A stretch of 64,000 nucleotides of DNA from Catonia carolina (GCA_035578175.1 JAQMRL010000001.1:60225553-60289552); one strand, 5' to 3'. Positions 11,405-22,917 are shown, counted from the stretch's first letter. Made by a program: numbers and translations. Notes: a model not told the origin generated them from the letters alone.

Positions 11405-13458
11405 CAAGATCAGTTTTCACTTAATACTCTAACGTATAATAAGTACACAAACCAGAACAATTCCAGGTTTCAATCACACGTCCAGTTTATGCGATCGGTA
11501 ACAATTCGCTTCTAAATTACCTGAGAAGAATATTATTACTTGATATCTTTACCAAAAACTAAATATCCATATCAAAATGAACTAAGAGTTAATGAACAAA
11601 AAACTAAAGTTTAATTCATGATGTGCATGCTGCATCAGAACAAACCAGGCTTATCACCATGTGGTGATCATGCAGATTACAGATCAAAATTGTCAGGTCC
11701 ACCTGACAGAAAAACAATAATGGAGAATGTTTAGTAGAATAATAGTATCTTAAAGTATTGTGACCCCCATTACAGTAATCCCTACTTTATGTCAATTTTT
11801 TCGAATTTTGAAATTTCTATAAAAACACCACTTCGTAGGCTGTGCTGCAGTTAGCGTAAAATCAAATCCAAAATAGACAAGTACTGGTTAGATAAATCAG
11901 ATAATTTAATTTGTACAATGTAGATAGCGATGTTTAAGTTGGACATTCGACGGCACAATTGGTTCATGACTGGAGAACTGTCAGTAGAATAAAAATAATA
12001 AGTCAAAAAACACCAACAGCTCTAACATTGGAAAAATTTAGATATGTCAAATACTCCAGTAAAATCTGTGGACCTTTCCTAGAAATGATAAAAACCGAAA
12101 ATATCGATGCAATAATAAATCACACAAGGGATAAATGTTCAATTATAATTGCTTCGTACAAATAAGTAAGTATTTTATACTTTTGAATAATTGTAAGATT
12201 TAGTTTAATGAAAACAAACTCTAGATATCATATGGTACACAATGACGTACAAAAAAAACACTAATGTTATCGTCCGAAATAACCAAAAACGTTAAACAAT
12301 AGTCATTTTTGTTCGATAATTTCATAAATAATGAAATAGGCTACAATAAATTTAATACTTATTTTATTTGATTCGTTACATAAAACACTTTGAATCAATC
12401 TATCACATTTTACACGATTAAAAATATTGTATAAAACAAAATTATTAAGCGCACTAACTCACCTAATGAAAGGTATATAAACATCAGAATCCCTACTCCA
12501 GAAAAGGTTGCTCATATGTGGTTGCATAGACTTCGTTGATGTTAGACAAACACTACTACAGTAATAAAATGTTGCATTGATATTCTGCCTAAGAGCAAGT
12601 TGGGGTGGGAATAAACAAGATAGTCAAGGGTGGGGTGGATTGGTAAGTGAGGGTCAATGGTGAACTTCTACCTACGGATATCCTTCCTATCAGCTGTAGT
12701 TGTAGACCAACCGAACTGTAGACAAGTGTAGAATCTATGTAGCTTAAATCACAGCTTTTATTTCGAACAGTTAAATCTTGTTTAAATTATTATTTTTTAA
12801 ATCAGTATTTTTAAGTTCAGTTAAATCTTGGCATCAAAAGAATTACTAATTTTCGGAAATATACCTTGAAAAAATTGAACCTATTGAAAGTTGTTGAACA
12901 TTCTTCTTAACAGTAACTTCTTTAACAGTACGTTATAAGGACAAAGCATAAACTTCAAATGAAATGGTAACTGCAGCAACACAAATACCTAATTTTCTGT
13001 TCATAATAAAACTGACAAGCTATTAAAGAAATATAAATACGATTGCAATTTAATCTGAAATATTACTGGAAGTTTTGACAGGCTGGTTGTAATACGGAAG
13101 GAAATGTGTAAACGGGATTTACCACGATTATTTATTTTATCAAGGCCCCGTTTGTGTTTAACTTAAAAAAAAACATTCCAGTAAAAAGCAATTGCATTTA
13201 TTATGCAATAAGTTGAATTACAACAGGCAAATAGAACTAGACTATACATGATTTACTATTATTATCTACGATATTCTGCTATTATTATCTACGATAACAA
13301 GTGTGATATATAATTAATTTAAATTTTCTTAAAGTACCTCGATTGCACTTTTTAAGTTGAAATTATGTTAAATTAATGAATTGGTCAATTAATAAATGCT
13401 TACTGATTTATTAGACCCACAATCGTTATAAAATCTCGTGGTGTACTTGTTTATTAAG
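11405..13458. other. AT-rich DNA, no gene seen
   Basis: About 2 kb without a recognisable element. A small inverted repeat, ATCACCATGTGGTGAT, lies near 11655. The 68-codon frame at 11959-12165 has no recognisable motif. Confidence 0.4.
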
Positions 13459-13460
13459 TA

Positions 13461-14017
13461 CAGTAGAATCTCAGTAGTCCGGCCTGTTCGGGACCGACAG
13501 GGTTCCGGATTATTGAAAATGCCGGATTACTGAAAATACCGGATTTCTGGATGTGTTGGAATTTTGAAACTATAAATTTAAACAAAAAATAAATATGCAT
13601 TTATTTCTATGTGATTTTAAATTAAATTAACTAATTAAAAAAGGTTTGCCGAGTACCTACTTCTGTAGTTGTACTAAACATAAATTATTATCGGCTATTG
13701 ACATCGCCTAATGCGGTGTGGGGGTGCTCGTGTTCTGAGAATTACGTTTCGTTGTCAATTTAGCATGAAGTATAGAGTATGACCCAGTTCTCGGTTTTGG
13801 ATAAAAGGCCAAAAATTATTCCATTTAACAATAATTAAGGTCTGCTTATTCATTTCTTTAATCAAATCCTAAACATAAATGTTATATTAAATCCGCCGTA
13901 ATTAGGTCGAGTTGATTTCCCTAATTCAATTTAAATCTTTTACCAAAATCTGTCCTGGGTAAGGTTTCATACTTTTACGCCTAATATTTTAAGGGCCGGA
14001 CTACCGAGATTCTACTG
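13461..14017. mobile_element. pogo/Tigger-type MITE, 557 bp
   Basis: Terminal inverted repeats are CAGTAGAATCTCAGTAGTCC (continuing GGCC) at the left and the reverse complement of CAGTAGAATCTCGGTAGTCC (continuing GGCC) at the right, with one mismatch in 24. TA lies on both sides (13459-13460 and 14018-14019), the TSD of Tc1/mariner-superfamily elements. The CAGTAGAATCTC-type terminus resembles pogo/Tigger ends. No transposase frame remains, so it is non-autonomous. Confidence 0.85.
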
Positions 14018-14234
14018 TATTGGTTGTATCAATGTTCAATAAGAATTTACATGGTCACCAAGGAGTTATAATCGAGAACGATGAAAATATTAACTTGTAC
14101 CGGATGGTCATGCCTATCTTCGTAGAGTATAATCGGAAGTACAGGACTAGGGTCACGTAATTTCTCATTATCCGTATACTACAAAGAGCTTCAGATCTCA
14201 ATGATAATGTAGAATGCATCAATTGATACTGCTA

Positions 14235-14416
14235 GGCCGCCTTCGTGGCGTAGTGATTAGCGCGCTAGCCTACAAAGCGAAAGGTTTAGGGCTCGATTCC
14301 CGCCTTGAGTCTGGGAATTTAAAAAAATTAAAACCCACGATTCCAACCCCGTAACTCACCATAACTTTTTTTATTAATGACCCAGCTGTTGGCGTGACTT
14401 CAAATAAACTAAAAAA
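14235..14416 (+). mobile_element. SINE-B, plus strand
   Basis: A near-complete copy. A tRNA-like head GGCCGCCTTCGTGGCGTAGT holds the A box, GGCTCGATTCCCG is the B box, and the body ends GACTTCAAATAAACTAAAAA. Confidence 0.82.
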
Positions 14417-14539
14417 GAAGACAACTAACTGGATTAGTCAGATGAAAATATAAATGCAAACAAATACGAGAGATATCTCTAATTAAAGACCGTTCCATTT
14501 TTAAATTTTCCGAAAGTTTAATAAATGCTTTTTTTTTAT

Positions 14540-15172
14540 TTCTCTTAAACAACATTACGTTTTACTACTTCTCCATATAATCATCACATGAATTAAGACA
14601 TTTATCATAGCAATGCACCATCTCCATACCCTCGTCATATTCTTCTGCCGGCAGTTCATTTAATCATTGATTAACAGCATTTTTAAGTTCAATGTCACTC
14701 GCGAATTGCTTACCACCTAAAAATTCTTTCCATTTCTCAAACAAATGGTAATCAGAAGGAGCTAAGTCTGGACTATTAGGTGGGTGATTGTAAATTTCCC
14801 ATTCAAATTTTCTCAGTAAATCACGTGTCGCACCTGCAACATATGGACGTGCATTATTGAGTAGCAGTACGATGCCGTCGCGTTGGTCAGCTGTCCACAT
14901 CGCCGATTTTGATTGGCGCACCGTAACTCACGTAGAGTTTCGCAGTAGACTTCTGCATGAATAGTAGTTGTTTCACGTGACATGAAATCAATCAACAGTG
15001 TGCCAAATCGATCCCAGAAGACTGTGGACATCAGTTTGCGTCCAAATGGCTGTGGCTTGACCTTTGTTGGTTTCATTGGTGACTGAGGATAACGTCATCC
15101 ACTCGACTACCGTTTTCTCTGTGGCGTGTAATACGAAATCAATGTTTCATCGCCATTAACTAATGAATTAAG
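14540..15172 (-). pseudogene. mariner transposase relic (DD34D), minus strand
   Basis: Cut-and-paste transposase of the mariner family; the N-terminal DNA-binding half is missing. From 15172 downward the frame reads GDETLISYYTPQRKR, holding the first catalytic Asp. It then reads FGRKLMSTVFWDRFGTLLID with two in-frame stops before it (about 15108 and 15096). A frameshift near 14930 leads to LLLNNARPYVAGATRDLLRK, where the second catalytic Asp (normally HDNARP) is Asn. HPPNSPDLAPSDYHLF follows with the third Asp, at D34D spacing, then LINQ and a LNELPAEEYDEGMEM-like C-terminus. It is inactive. Confidence 0.85.
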
Positions 15173-16873
15173 AAATTAAGGACACAGGTCTGCAACACCA
15201 AGGAGATATTATTACTTTAGAGATAACCCTCGTGATATCCCGCCCATAATGATATTAAATCAAAAAGATACGAATAATAATTTGTTAAAAACCGAAAGAA
15301 ATCTATTTGAACATCCAGCAAAAGTAAAAAAATGTGGATTTAGTGACACGAAATGGAAGTGAAACTTCTTTCGAAACGTAGTAGAGTCTAATAAACATAA
15401 ATCTAGATGTTTTCTTTGTCGTTCGAAAGAAGTAGGCTGTTTTACATCTCAGTCAAGACTATGCACTGTAGTTTACATAATACACAATATGAAAGAAGAC
15501 ATTTTAAATGTAAATAAATAATTTACAAAGGGTAGACCTACAAATTGTACTCATTAATGAAACTATATCAAAATAATTGCAAAGAAGAAATATTCTTTTT
15601 CTCTTTTTCAAGAAAAGAATCCATACAATTAGGCCTACGGAATGGATCGACCACTTCTGTAAAGAGATGATAGAGTGAGCAAAGAAAACGAATAGTGCGA
15701 GGTGGACGAAGGTGTGTGCGCTCACGGTTGATTTAATTTTGTTATTTCCACGATGCATACTGTCAGCATTATTATATTAACTTTCTTCAACAGTGCCATA
15801 TACGTCTTTATATCTAGACAGAGCGATTCTGTCAAGATCCAGAGACAAGAAATGGTGCACTTGTAGGCCTATATAGTAAACTCGGCTGTCCCGAAACGTG
15901 AGTCCCGACCCACAAGCAAATGTAGGCCTACTTGGATGATTTCTGATACAGTGAACATTTAATTTTTGTTACAGCAAACAAATCAACCACAATCACTGTT
16001 TTGTAAAACAGCAAAAGTAGTGGCATTCCGTACGTTAAACCAATTCAAAAAAATAACTGAAAACGGAAAAAAGGAATTCATTACCTGACTTCCTGTTGCA
16101 TTTTTGAACACATAATAACTTTTGTGCATGGCAAGCCTTTCGTTTTACTAACGAACCTGGTCATTTCAGATGTAAAGGATGTAAGTGTGAATATAATTTC
16201 CTTACACCACAACTGGTTTGACTAACGGAAATTTTACTTTTGACAATGAGAACGATATTCCACTGACAAGAGTTCCAGTGAATTACTAATGTCTGTTCTA
16301 AGTAAGTCGAGACTTCATCAAGTTGAATGCTGATCTTTTAACATGCGAGATACTATCAGATGATGGATCGTTGCAGAAGTCAAATACGACTCTATCAAAG
16401 AAGGAGACGAGAGTGAAGACGACGAAGATATGAATGCGAAAAAATCGCACACTGGTAAAGCCAAATATGAGGCCTTTAAAAGAGAGACATTAACATCTTT
16501 AAAATATGTTAATAGAGTGAATACCATTGTTCAAAAAGAATAGGCTCTTCAAAAAAATGACTTAATTCGTCAACTAAGAGGTTCCCTAAATCTTTTTCTT
16601 TAAAAAATCTTAAAATGTTTGTAGAAAACTATAGATAGCTGAAAACTTATAAGCTAAGGAGGTATTGTAAAACTAAGGTTTATATTATGAAAGTTTTCTT
16701 TTCGTACATTTTTCAATTGTTTTTTTAGTAGGCTACGTACCTTACTGCAAAATATTAAAATCGATTTTCGAAATTGATAAATTTATGGTCTATTTTAAAG
16801 AATTTTCTCATTAAAAGGTATAAACTAAGATTTGCAGTTTTTTTGCAACATGATTGTAAGTACAAAAATACTT
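15173..16873. other. Mostly empty; possible short coding relic
   Basis: No clear element was recognised. On the plus strand at about 16360-16543 a frame without an early methionine reads IVAEVKYDSIKEGDESEDDE and ends FKRETLTSLKYVNRVNTIVQ. The acidic stretch resembles C-terminal parts of pogo-type transposases, but this is weak. Confidence 0.3.
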
Positions 16874-16882
16874 TTCGGTTCC
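16874..16882. repeat. Putative TSD of RTE LINE, left
   Basis: TTCGGTTCC is repeated at 20205-20213, just outside the element 5' end. It directly abuts the trinucleotide tail. Confidence 0.65.
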
Positions 16883-16892
16883 TTCTTCTTCT

Positions 16893-19874
16893 TCATGTAG
16901 CATCTCCATTACGAAGGTGTGCTAGCATCATGGCAATCCTGACCTTGGAAACTGTAGCTCTAAATAGGTCGATGGATGACAAATTAAACCACTCTCGCAG
17001 GTTCCGTAGCCAGGAGGTTCTTCTTCTTCCAACCGATCGTTTGCCCATAATCTTTCCCTGGATGACAAGATGAAGGATTTCATATTTTGGACCTCTCAAG
17101 ACATGGCCGAGGTACACCAGCTTTCTCTCCTTGATTTCGATCATCACTTCCATTCCCTTCTGCATCCTCCTTAGGACTTCCATGTTTGTGACTCTCTCTG
17201 TCCAAGATATTTTGTGCATCCTTCTGTAAACCCACATCTCAAAGGCCTCAAGTCTTCGTTCACATTGCCTATTGGTAGTCCAGGCCTCTGCACCATAGTA
17301 CAGCACCGGAAAGATGTAACACCTCAGCACACGAATTCTCAAGTCCAGACTCAGATTGTGGTTGCACAGCATCCTCTTCATTTTCACAAATGCGGCCCGG
17401 GCTCTCTCTATGCGGATTTTGATCTCAGTAGAGTAATCAAGGTTACTGTTCACCGTCATACCAAGATAGCTGTACTTCATAACTCTTTCCAACTGCTCTC
17501 CCTCCACATACAGGTGTTCGTCATGTGGGACCACATTCTTGGTGATGACCATGCACTTTGTCTTCCTTGTGTTGAGGGTGAGACCAAAATGTTGGCTGGC
17601 TTCAACAACCTTATTCAGGAGTTCCTGGAGATCCTGCATTGTTTCAGCCAGCAAGACTGTATCATCTGCATAACGTAAGTTGTTGAGACGTATGCCATTC
17701 ACCCGAACTCCTCCAACCTCCGTGTCAAGGGCTTGTCTGAAAATTTCTTCAGAATAAATGTTGAAGAGAAGTGGAGAGAGCACACAGCCCTGCCTAACAC
17801 CCCGTTTGATGTCCACTGGGTTAGTAAAGGCATCCTGCACGCGAACAGTTGCTGTCTGGTTGAAGTACAGGTTGACAATTATTCGGATATCTCTCGAGTC
17901 AATATTTTTACGTTTCAACACTTCTATCAGTTGGTTGTGCCTGACTTTATCAAATGCTTTATTATAATCAATAAAACATGCATATATGTCCTGGTTAACA
18001 TCCATACAACGCTGCATGAGGACATTGTAAGCAAACAGCGCATCTCGCGTACTGAATCCATTTCTGAAACCAAACTGTGTGTCTGAGATATCTTCTTCCA
18101 GCTTTAAAAATGTTCTTCGATGTATAATTTTCAAAAAGATCTTCAGTGTGTGACTCATCAAGCTGATTGTTCTGTACTCATCACATTTTTTCGCATTCTG
18201 CTTTTTTGGGATAGTAACAAAGGTTGACTTGAGCCACTCAGTCGGTATTATTCCCGTGCAATATATTTTGTTGAACAAAGCTGTGATTGTGTCAAGGTGT
18301 TCCTCCTCAATCAACTTGAGTACATCTGCGGGAATCTGATCTGGACCCAGTGCTTTACCATTTTTTGATGAATAAATTGCTCGCTGCACCTCTACTCTCA
18401 GAATTGGTGGGCCAGTCTCCTCTTCCTCTCTCTCGCCCATAGTCTCCTCTCTTTCATCCTCAAACAAAACTCTTATATAATCTTCCCAAAGTCGCAACTG
18501 ATCTGCCATGTCCGTCACAATGTGTCCATCCTTATCCGTTAGTATATATGCTTTCTGTTGCCTTCCTGTACCGTTAAACTCCTTGATCTTCTTGTGGAGA
18601 TTGTGCAGATCCTGTCGTTTCTGCAGTTCCTCAATCTCCTCACATCTCTCTCTCACCCACACTTCTCTAGCCCGACGACATTCCCATCTTATTCTTCTCC
18701 TCAGCTCACGATACTTGTTCTGATCCTTCGACTTCATCAGCCTTCTCTCCTCCATGAGCCTGAGTATTTCATCAGTCATCCAGTCCTGTCGCTTCACTTG
18801 TTTCTTTGGCTTCAAGTACTCCTGACATGGTTCCAGCACTGCCGATTTGAAGCTTTCCCACAAAAACTCAGGCTCCCTCTCAATTCCATTGTCCTCTCTC
18901 ATCCTTGTCAAATTCTCATTTACTTTTTGACAGACCATTCCCCTCAACTTGACATCTCTCAAATGCCTTGTGTCAATCATGGAATCATGCTGGCGCTTCT
19001 TCAATCTTTTCAGCCTCACCCTCACTGTTGCCATCAGCAGATTGTGGTCAGAGTCCACATCCGCTCCAGGGTAGGTTTTGCAATTTCTCACCGAGTTTCT
19101 ATACCTTTGCTTGATCATAATGTAGTCTATTTGATTTCTGACTATACCTCGTGGGCCGTCCTGTGGTGATTTCCATGTATACCTTCGGCGCTTTGGATGT
19201 TCAAAAAGAGTATTGGTAATCACCATTGAGTTTTCTTGGCAGAATTGGTGGAGGCGTTCACCTCTGTCATTGCGCTCACCAAGACCATACTCCCCCACCC
19301 ACTCATCTTTCTCACCCTGTCCAATCTTTGCATTTAGATCTCCCATGACTATTGTAATGTCTCTGCCTCTTGTTAGTTTCAGAACCTGTTCCACATCTTT
19401 ATAGAAGGCCTCCACTTCTTCATCCTCTTTCTCCGCCGTCGGAGCATACACCTGAATGAGGTTGAGGGTTCCACAATAGGCCTCCAACTGGAGCAACATC
19501 ACTCTTGAAGAGAGAGGCACAAAATTCTTCACTGTTTGTTTCACAGATCCATCAACCATGATGGCCACTCCTTGATAATGTCCAGCATTATCATTCCCAG
19601 AGAAATATATTGTTTTATCCAAAACTCCCCTCTGTCCACTGCCTGACCATCGGGTCTCACTGATCCCCATGATTTTGATGTCCAATCTCCCCATTTCCTT
19701 GGCAACATTAAAGGCTTTTCCCTCATCATACATACTATTCACATTCCATGTACCAATCCTCACGTCCTCCCGCAACAAAACATTCTTCCTGGCAACACTC
19801 AAAGCTGCCCTCCCCGGAGACCCGATTGGAGGGCTTGAAACTCCGGAATAAAATTTAGTTCTGAATTCTGCCAT
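16893..19874 (-). CDS. RTE retrotransposon polyprotein: endonuclease plus reverse transcriptase
   Basis: 993 codons, uninterrupted. The product nicks target DNA and reverse transcribes the element RNA from the nick. An APE-type endonuclease fills about residues 38-285: IGTWNVNS (Asn 44/46), SETRWSG (Glu 73), QVYAPT (141-146), MGDLNAKIG (Asp 179, Asn 181), IDY (249-251) and SDH (275-277). All expected catalytic positions are present. A basic, charged linker spans about 290-490. The reverse transcriptase spans about 500-800, with KALGPDQIPADVLK, TQFGFRNGFST, FIDYNKAFDKVRH (Asp 636), RGVRQGCVLSPLLFN and catalytic YADD at 735-738. The C-terminus (about 840-993) has the RTE-style LYYGAEAWT and LVYLGHVLRGPKYEI motifs. 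Such ORFs are often mislabelled as craniofacial development protein 2-like. The start at MAEFRTK is the first Met; the domain order makes any later start unlikely. One could expect activity, but it is not shown. Confidence 0.92.
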   Translation of the reverse strand: MAEFRTKFYSGVSSPPIGSPGRAALSVARKNVLLREDVRIGTWNVNSMYDEGKAFNVAKEMGRLDIKIMGISETRWSGSGQRGVLDKTIYFSGNDNAGHYQGVAIMVDGSVKQTVKNFVPLSSRVMLLQLEAYCGTLNLIQVYAPTAEKEDEEVEAFYKDVEQVLKLTRGRDITIVMGDLNAKIGQGEKDEWVGEYGLGERNDRGERLHQFCQENSMVITNTLFEHPKRRRYTWKSPQDGPRGIVRNQIDYIMIKQRYRNSVRNCKTYPGADVDSDHNLLMATVRVRLKRLKKRQHDSMIDTRHLRDVKLRGMVCQKVNENLTRMREDNGIEREPEFLWESFKSAVLEPCQEYLKPKKQVKRQDWMTDEILRLMEERRLMKSKDQNKYRELRRRIRWECRRAREVWVRERCEEIEELQKRQDLHNLHKKIKEFNGTGRQQKAYILTDKDGHIVTDMADQLRLWEDYIRVLFEDEREETMGEREEEETGPPILRVEVQRAIYSSKNGKALGPDQIPADVLKLIEEEHLDTITALFNKIYCTGIIPTEWLKSTFVTIPKKQNAKKCDEYRTISLMSHTLKIFLKIIHRRTFLKLEEDISDTQFGFRNGFSTRDALFAYNVLMQRCMDVNQDIYACFIDYNKAFDKVRHNQLIEVLKRKNIDSRDIRIIVNLYFNQTATVRVQDAFTNPVDIKRGVRQGCVLSPLLFNIYSEEIFRQALDTEVGGVRVNGIRLNNLRYADDTVLLAETMQDLQELLNKVVEASQHFGLTLNTRKTKCMVITKNVVPHDEHLYVEGEQLERVMKYSYLGMTVNSNLDYSTEIKIRIERARAAFVKMKRMLCNHNLSLDLRIRVLRCYIFPVLYYGAEAWTTNRQCERRLEAFEMWVYRRMHKISWTERVTNMEVLRRMQKGMEVMIEIKERKLVYLGHVLRGPKYEILHLVIQGKIMGKRSVGRRRTSWLRNLREWFNLSSIDLFRATVSKVRIAMMLAHLRNGDAT

Positions 19875-20204
19875 GATTGCTTTACTAGAGAAACTCTAAT
19901 GAGTCTTTAATGTGGTGGGTTCCCGTTACTTACCACATTCTTACGCCGTTGACCATTTACTGGTTCATCCGCCTTTGGAGCCAATTTTTCAACTCCAGGA
20001 CAAAGGAGTGCCCTACCACCTACCAGCTCATCCGCCAAGAGCCGTTGGCCAGTAAGTGGGGGATTACTTATACCGGAAATCACTCGGTTTTGCTGGTGTT
20101 TGGTTCGCCCCGTCTTCTACGGTAACCACCATATCTGGTGACCATTCCCCTATCCACCACCCGGGGAGGCGCCTGATGGGAGACCAGCTCTAACTCCACA
20201 CAGA
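19875..20204 (-). other. 5' leader of the RTE LINE
   Basis: GC-richer than its surroundings. On the minus strand it holds GGCGCCTCCCCGGGTGGTGG followed by ATAGGGGAATGGTCACC, then several short GGTAAG/GTAAC-type strings before the ATG. RTE leaders usually carry an internal promoter; none can be proved here. Confidence 0.6.
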
Positions 20205-20213
20205 TTCGGTTCC
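20205..20213. repeat. Putative TSD of RTE LINE, right
   Basis: TTCGGTTCC, partner of 16874-16882. Confidence 0.65.
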
Positions 20214-21240
20214 AATGAACCATAATTATATGCTGGCTCTCAGAGATTGACAAACCGAAGTTAACTGTAGTGTCTCAGTGAAACCTTCGAAAATTTTCCA
20301 AACGGTCCGAGGCTATCCATTCTAATTTAGGTTAAAATTCCTTTAGGGATAAGATTACACTGATTCGTTTAAATGTAACATAACATTTTTTCCTCTCTTG
20401 TACAGAAATGGAGCAGGGCATGTTTAATATTATTGTGGAGAATAAACTGCGAATAACGAAGTTCAACTTAATAACTTCTTGTATAAGTTGATAGAAGATA
20501 ATCCTTACGTTTATTAAACTAACATGAGGATGAGATAAACTATTTTAGTACTTAAGGTTTCTGACCTGTCTTACGAAAAAAGAGTTATAAGGAAGCCGTA
20601 CGTTTGGATGATATTACGCCCTTATTTAATTCAATTACAAAGCCCGTCGTCTATTTGAATGAACTATAATACGAGGTTTCCTGTTTACAACTGCCCAATG
20701 AAGCCATTTTCGTTCAAGAATAGTGTCTACTTACTTTCTCGTAATCATACAGGAGAACTTAAATAGAAATACAATCACGTCACTTATTAAGTATTAGTAT
20801 ATGAAACCAAATACGTAGTTTCTTTCACCTTACATTTTCTTTCCTTAAATGTTTGTATGAATTATAATTTAAAATCTATTTAAAAAAATAAAATATGGAC
20901 CAACCTCTTATTTGCAACTGATGAAGTTAATTATTATTTATTTGTTGATACTGCACTTACATTCATAGCAAAATATCATACAAGAAAATCCGTTAACAAA
21001 ACTTTATAAAAACAGTAAAAACGCTCATTTTTAACCTTTAAATCCATTAACGTTTTGATAGCCTAAATTAATAAAGTAAGGTGTTTTAACGACTAATTTT
21101 CTTTAAATTGAAATGTAAAAAAAATAACCCTGTGTAATATTTAAAAAATTTTGATACGTTTATAAAGATTTATTGATTTTTCAAAAATTGAAAAACATCT
21201 TTATAAATTAATTACATACTAAGTACTAATACTACAACTT
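20214..21240. other. AT-rich DNA, no feature seen
   Basis: No repeats or coding signal were recognised over 1 kb. Confidence 0.4.
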
Positions 21241-21450
21241 GAACGAAAAGATAAAGGATTATCGCAAAAGTTGGAGACTGCACATGGCAAGAATGTCAGA
21301 TTACAGGACACTTAAGCAGGCGCACTGGTATGCTCCAGAAGGTAAAAGGGATGTCGGTAGATCTAGGAAAAGATGAAAATAGATGATATAATATGTGAGT
21401 TTGGAACAGGCTGCGGCCTAATCCTTGGTTAGAAGAATAAGAAGTACTAA
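21241..21450 (+). pseudogene. LINE 3' fragment
   Basis: The plus-strand frame reads IKDYRKSWRLHMARMSDYRT, then KQAHWYAPEGKRDVGRSRKR with stops after it. This pattern (YR..W..H..RM..R, then G+R..GR.RKR) is the usual C-terminal tail of RTE-like and related LINE reverse transcriptases. It ends near GAAGAATAAGAAG, similar to an RTE tail. Only the last ~70 codons survive. Confidence 0.6.
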
Positions 21451-22066
21451 TTTACAGGTAAAAATAATGTTACAAAGGTTGATTGTATGTCGTTATCTAT
21501 TTTTAGGACTCTCTATTTCCAAACAATACCATTAATGAGCGTACTGGAATAATACCTTCCAAATTCCACCCACCAACATTCTACCTTTCAAATTTAAAAA
21601 TATTTACTTGATTAAAAACATAGCTTTCAGAACCACGTAAAAGATATTTTTATTTTTTATCGCTAATGTATGTACGTTGCAATCCATTCACTTCAGAACA
21701 ATAAGCAACCAAATGACCCAATGAAATGAATGTGATATATGTATGATGTGTAAATGAGATTTAGTCTTGTACAGACTCAGGTCTACCATTACTAAGAGAT
21801 AATGGTTAGTTGAACACCAATAATAAATAATAACTAATAACTAATAATTCTTCAACTAACTAATAACTAATAATTCTTAATACTAGTAATTCTTCAGTCA
21901 CGAACGCGACCCAAACTAACTGTAGTTTGTTTTACGATTCTGAATTTTTCACAGTAACCAAGACCAAGGGGGTGATATATCACCCTGATCACCCCCATAC
22001 CTACGACACTGAATCCTACAATATAAAATATTATTATAAACCCAGTAGATTTTCAGAAACAAAAGT
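21451..22066. other. No gene; short tandem repeat
   Basis: At about 21820-21895 an imperfect tandem repeat of AACTAATAATTCTTCAACT-like units occurs. Nothing else was seen. Confidence 0.4.
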
Positions 22067-22134
22067 TACAGTAGAGTACAGATTTTCCGTGGATCGTTTA
22101 ACCGGGGTTTGGATTAACCGTGCGATCATTGGAA

Positions 22135-22290
22135 ATTTTTTTGGTTTTACGTCCGACTGTTTTGCTAATTGCTGCTAATGCAGACGGTGAAGGATGAAAT
22201 GAATTTTTTGTAACGTATGAAAAAATGCCATGCCCGAGTGGGATTCAAACCCAAGACTGCGTGATGAGAGGCAAGCACGTTACCAGCTCC
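22135..22290 (-). mobile_element. SINE-A, near full length, minus strand
   Basis: The plus strand shows GGTTTTACGTCCGACTGTT at the 3' end side and the complement of the tRNA-like head: GGGATTCAAACCC (B box) and GAGAGGCAAGCACGTTACCA (A-box region). Confidence 0.8.
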
Positions 22291-22614
22291 TGAAATAAGT
22301 TGCAAAGAAGCTTTAACCGGTGCCGAAACATTACTAACTTTCATGGAAAATCAGGATGACACAGATTACGTGGACATTTTACTTATTCGTGGTTATATAA
22401 GAAAAATAAAAGAAATAATATTGCGGCATACAATGAAACGAAGTAAAATAACAGATTTTTTGTGATTTTTTTGGTACGTAGTTTAAGGTAAGACTTATAT
22501 AAATTTATGCAGTAAATATTTTTATTTCAATACAATATGTTCATTTATTTCCGATATCCGATAGTATTAACATGTATTAATCAGTAGAATAAAACATACG
22601 CTCGCCTCTCATCA

Positions 22615-22786
22615 GTAGTAACGTGCTCGCCTCTCATCATGCGGTCCTGGGTTCGAATCCCACTCAGGCATGGCATATTTTCATACGTTACAAATAATCA
22701 TTTCATCCTCATTACACACAGTTACACCCCAACGTCGTCGCTAATGACTTTTGATGTTGATGCGACGTTAAATAAATTAAAAAAAA
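22615..22786 (+). mobile_element. SINE-A subfamily 2, plus strand
   Basis: Head: GTAACGTGCTCGCCTCTCAT and B box GGGTTCGAATCCC. The body differs from the usual SINE-A, with ACACCCCAACGTCGTCGCTA before GCGACGTTAAATAAAT and an A tail. The copy at 31975-32096 has the same body, so SINE-A has at least two subfamilies. GCTCGCCTCTCATCA is repeated just upstream (about 22600), a partial duplication of the head. Confidence 0.8.
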
Positions 22787-22917
22787 AAATACGCGTAACT
22801 GGTGGTTTTGTTTATGATGTAAGTGGTCTCGATCGAATTGGGTTGTATTATCCGTGTTTTCCGGTTATCCGGTATAGTTATCCCCCAATTACCACGGATA
22901 ATCGGTATTATACTGTA

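Larger units (their letters stand above)
16883..20204 (-). mobile_element. Full-length RTE-clade LINE, about 3.3 kb
   Basis: The element runs on the minus strand from about 20204 (a 5' leader of roughly 330 bp, starting near GTGTGGAGTTAGAGCTGGTC) through one long ORF to a very short 3' end. The 3' end is a GAA-type simple repeat (CTTCTTCTTCTT on the plus strand). One ORF, a short 3' UTR and a trinucleotide tail are RTE hallmarks. Flanking 9-bp repeats support a complete insertion. It appears young: no frame break over 3 kb, unlike every other element here. Confidence 0.88.
22069..22915. mobile_element. Second pogo-type non-autonomous element, carrying two SINEs
   Basis: The left end CAGTAGAGTACAGATTTTCC (then GTGG) and the right end, reverse complement CAGTATAATACCGATTATCC (then GTGG), form imperfect 24-bp inverted repeats (five mismatches) bordered by TA (22067-22068, 22916-22917). 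The CAGTA start is shared with 13461-14017. Two SINE-A copies sit inside in opposite orientations, so the original element was about 0.5 kb. No transposase frame remains. Confidence 0.6.

Noticed and set aside
17214..19851. Several plus-strand frames of 60-203 codons
   Set aside because: They lie antisense to the intact RTE ORF and show no domain; they are shadows of its codon pattern.
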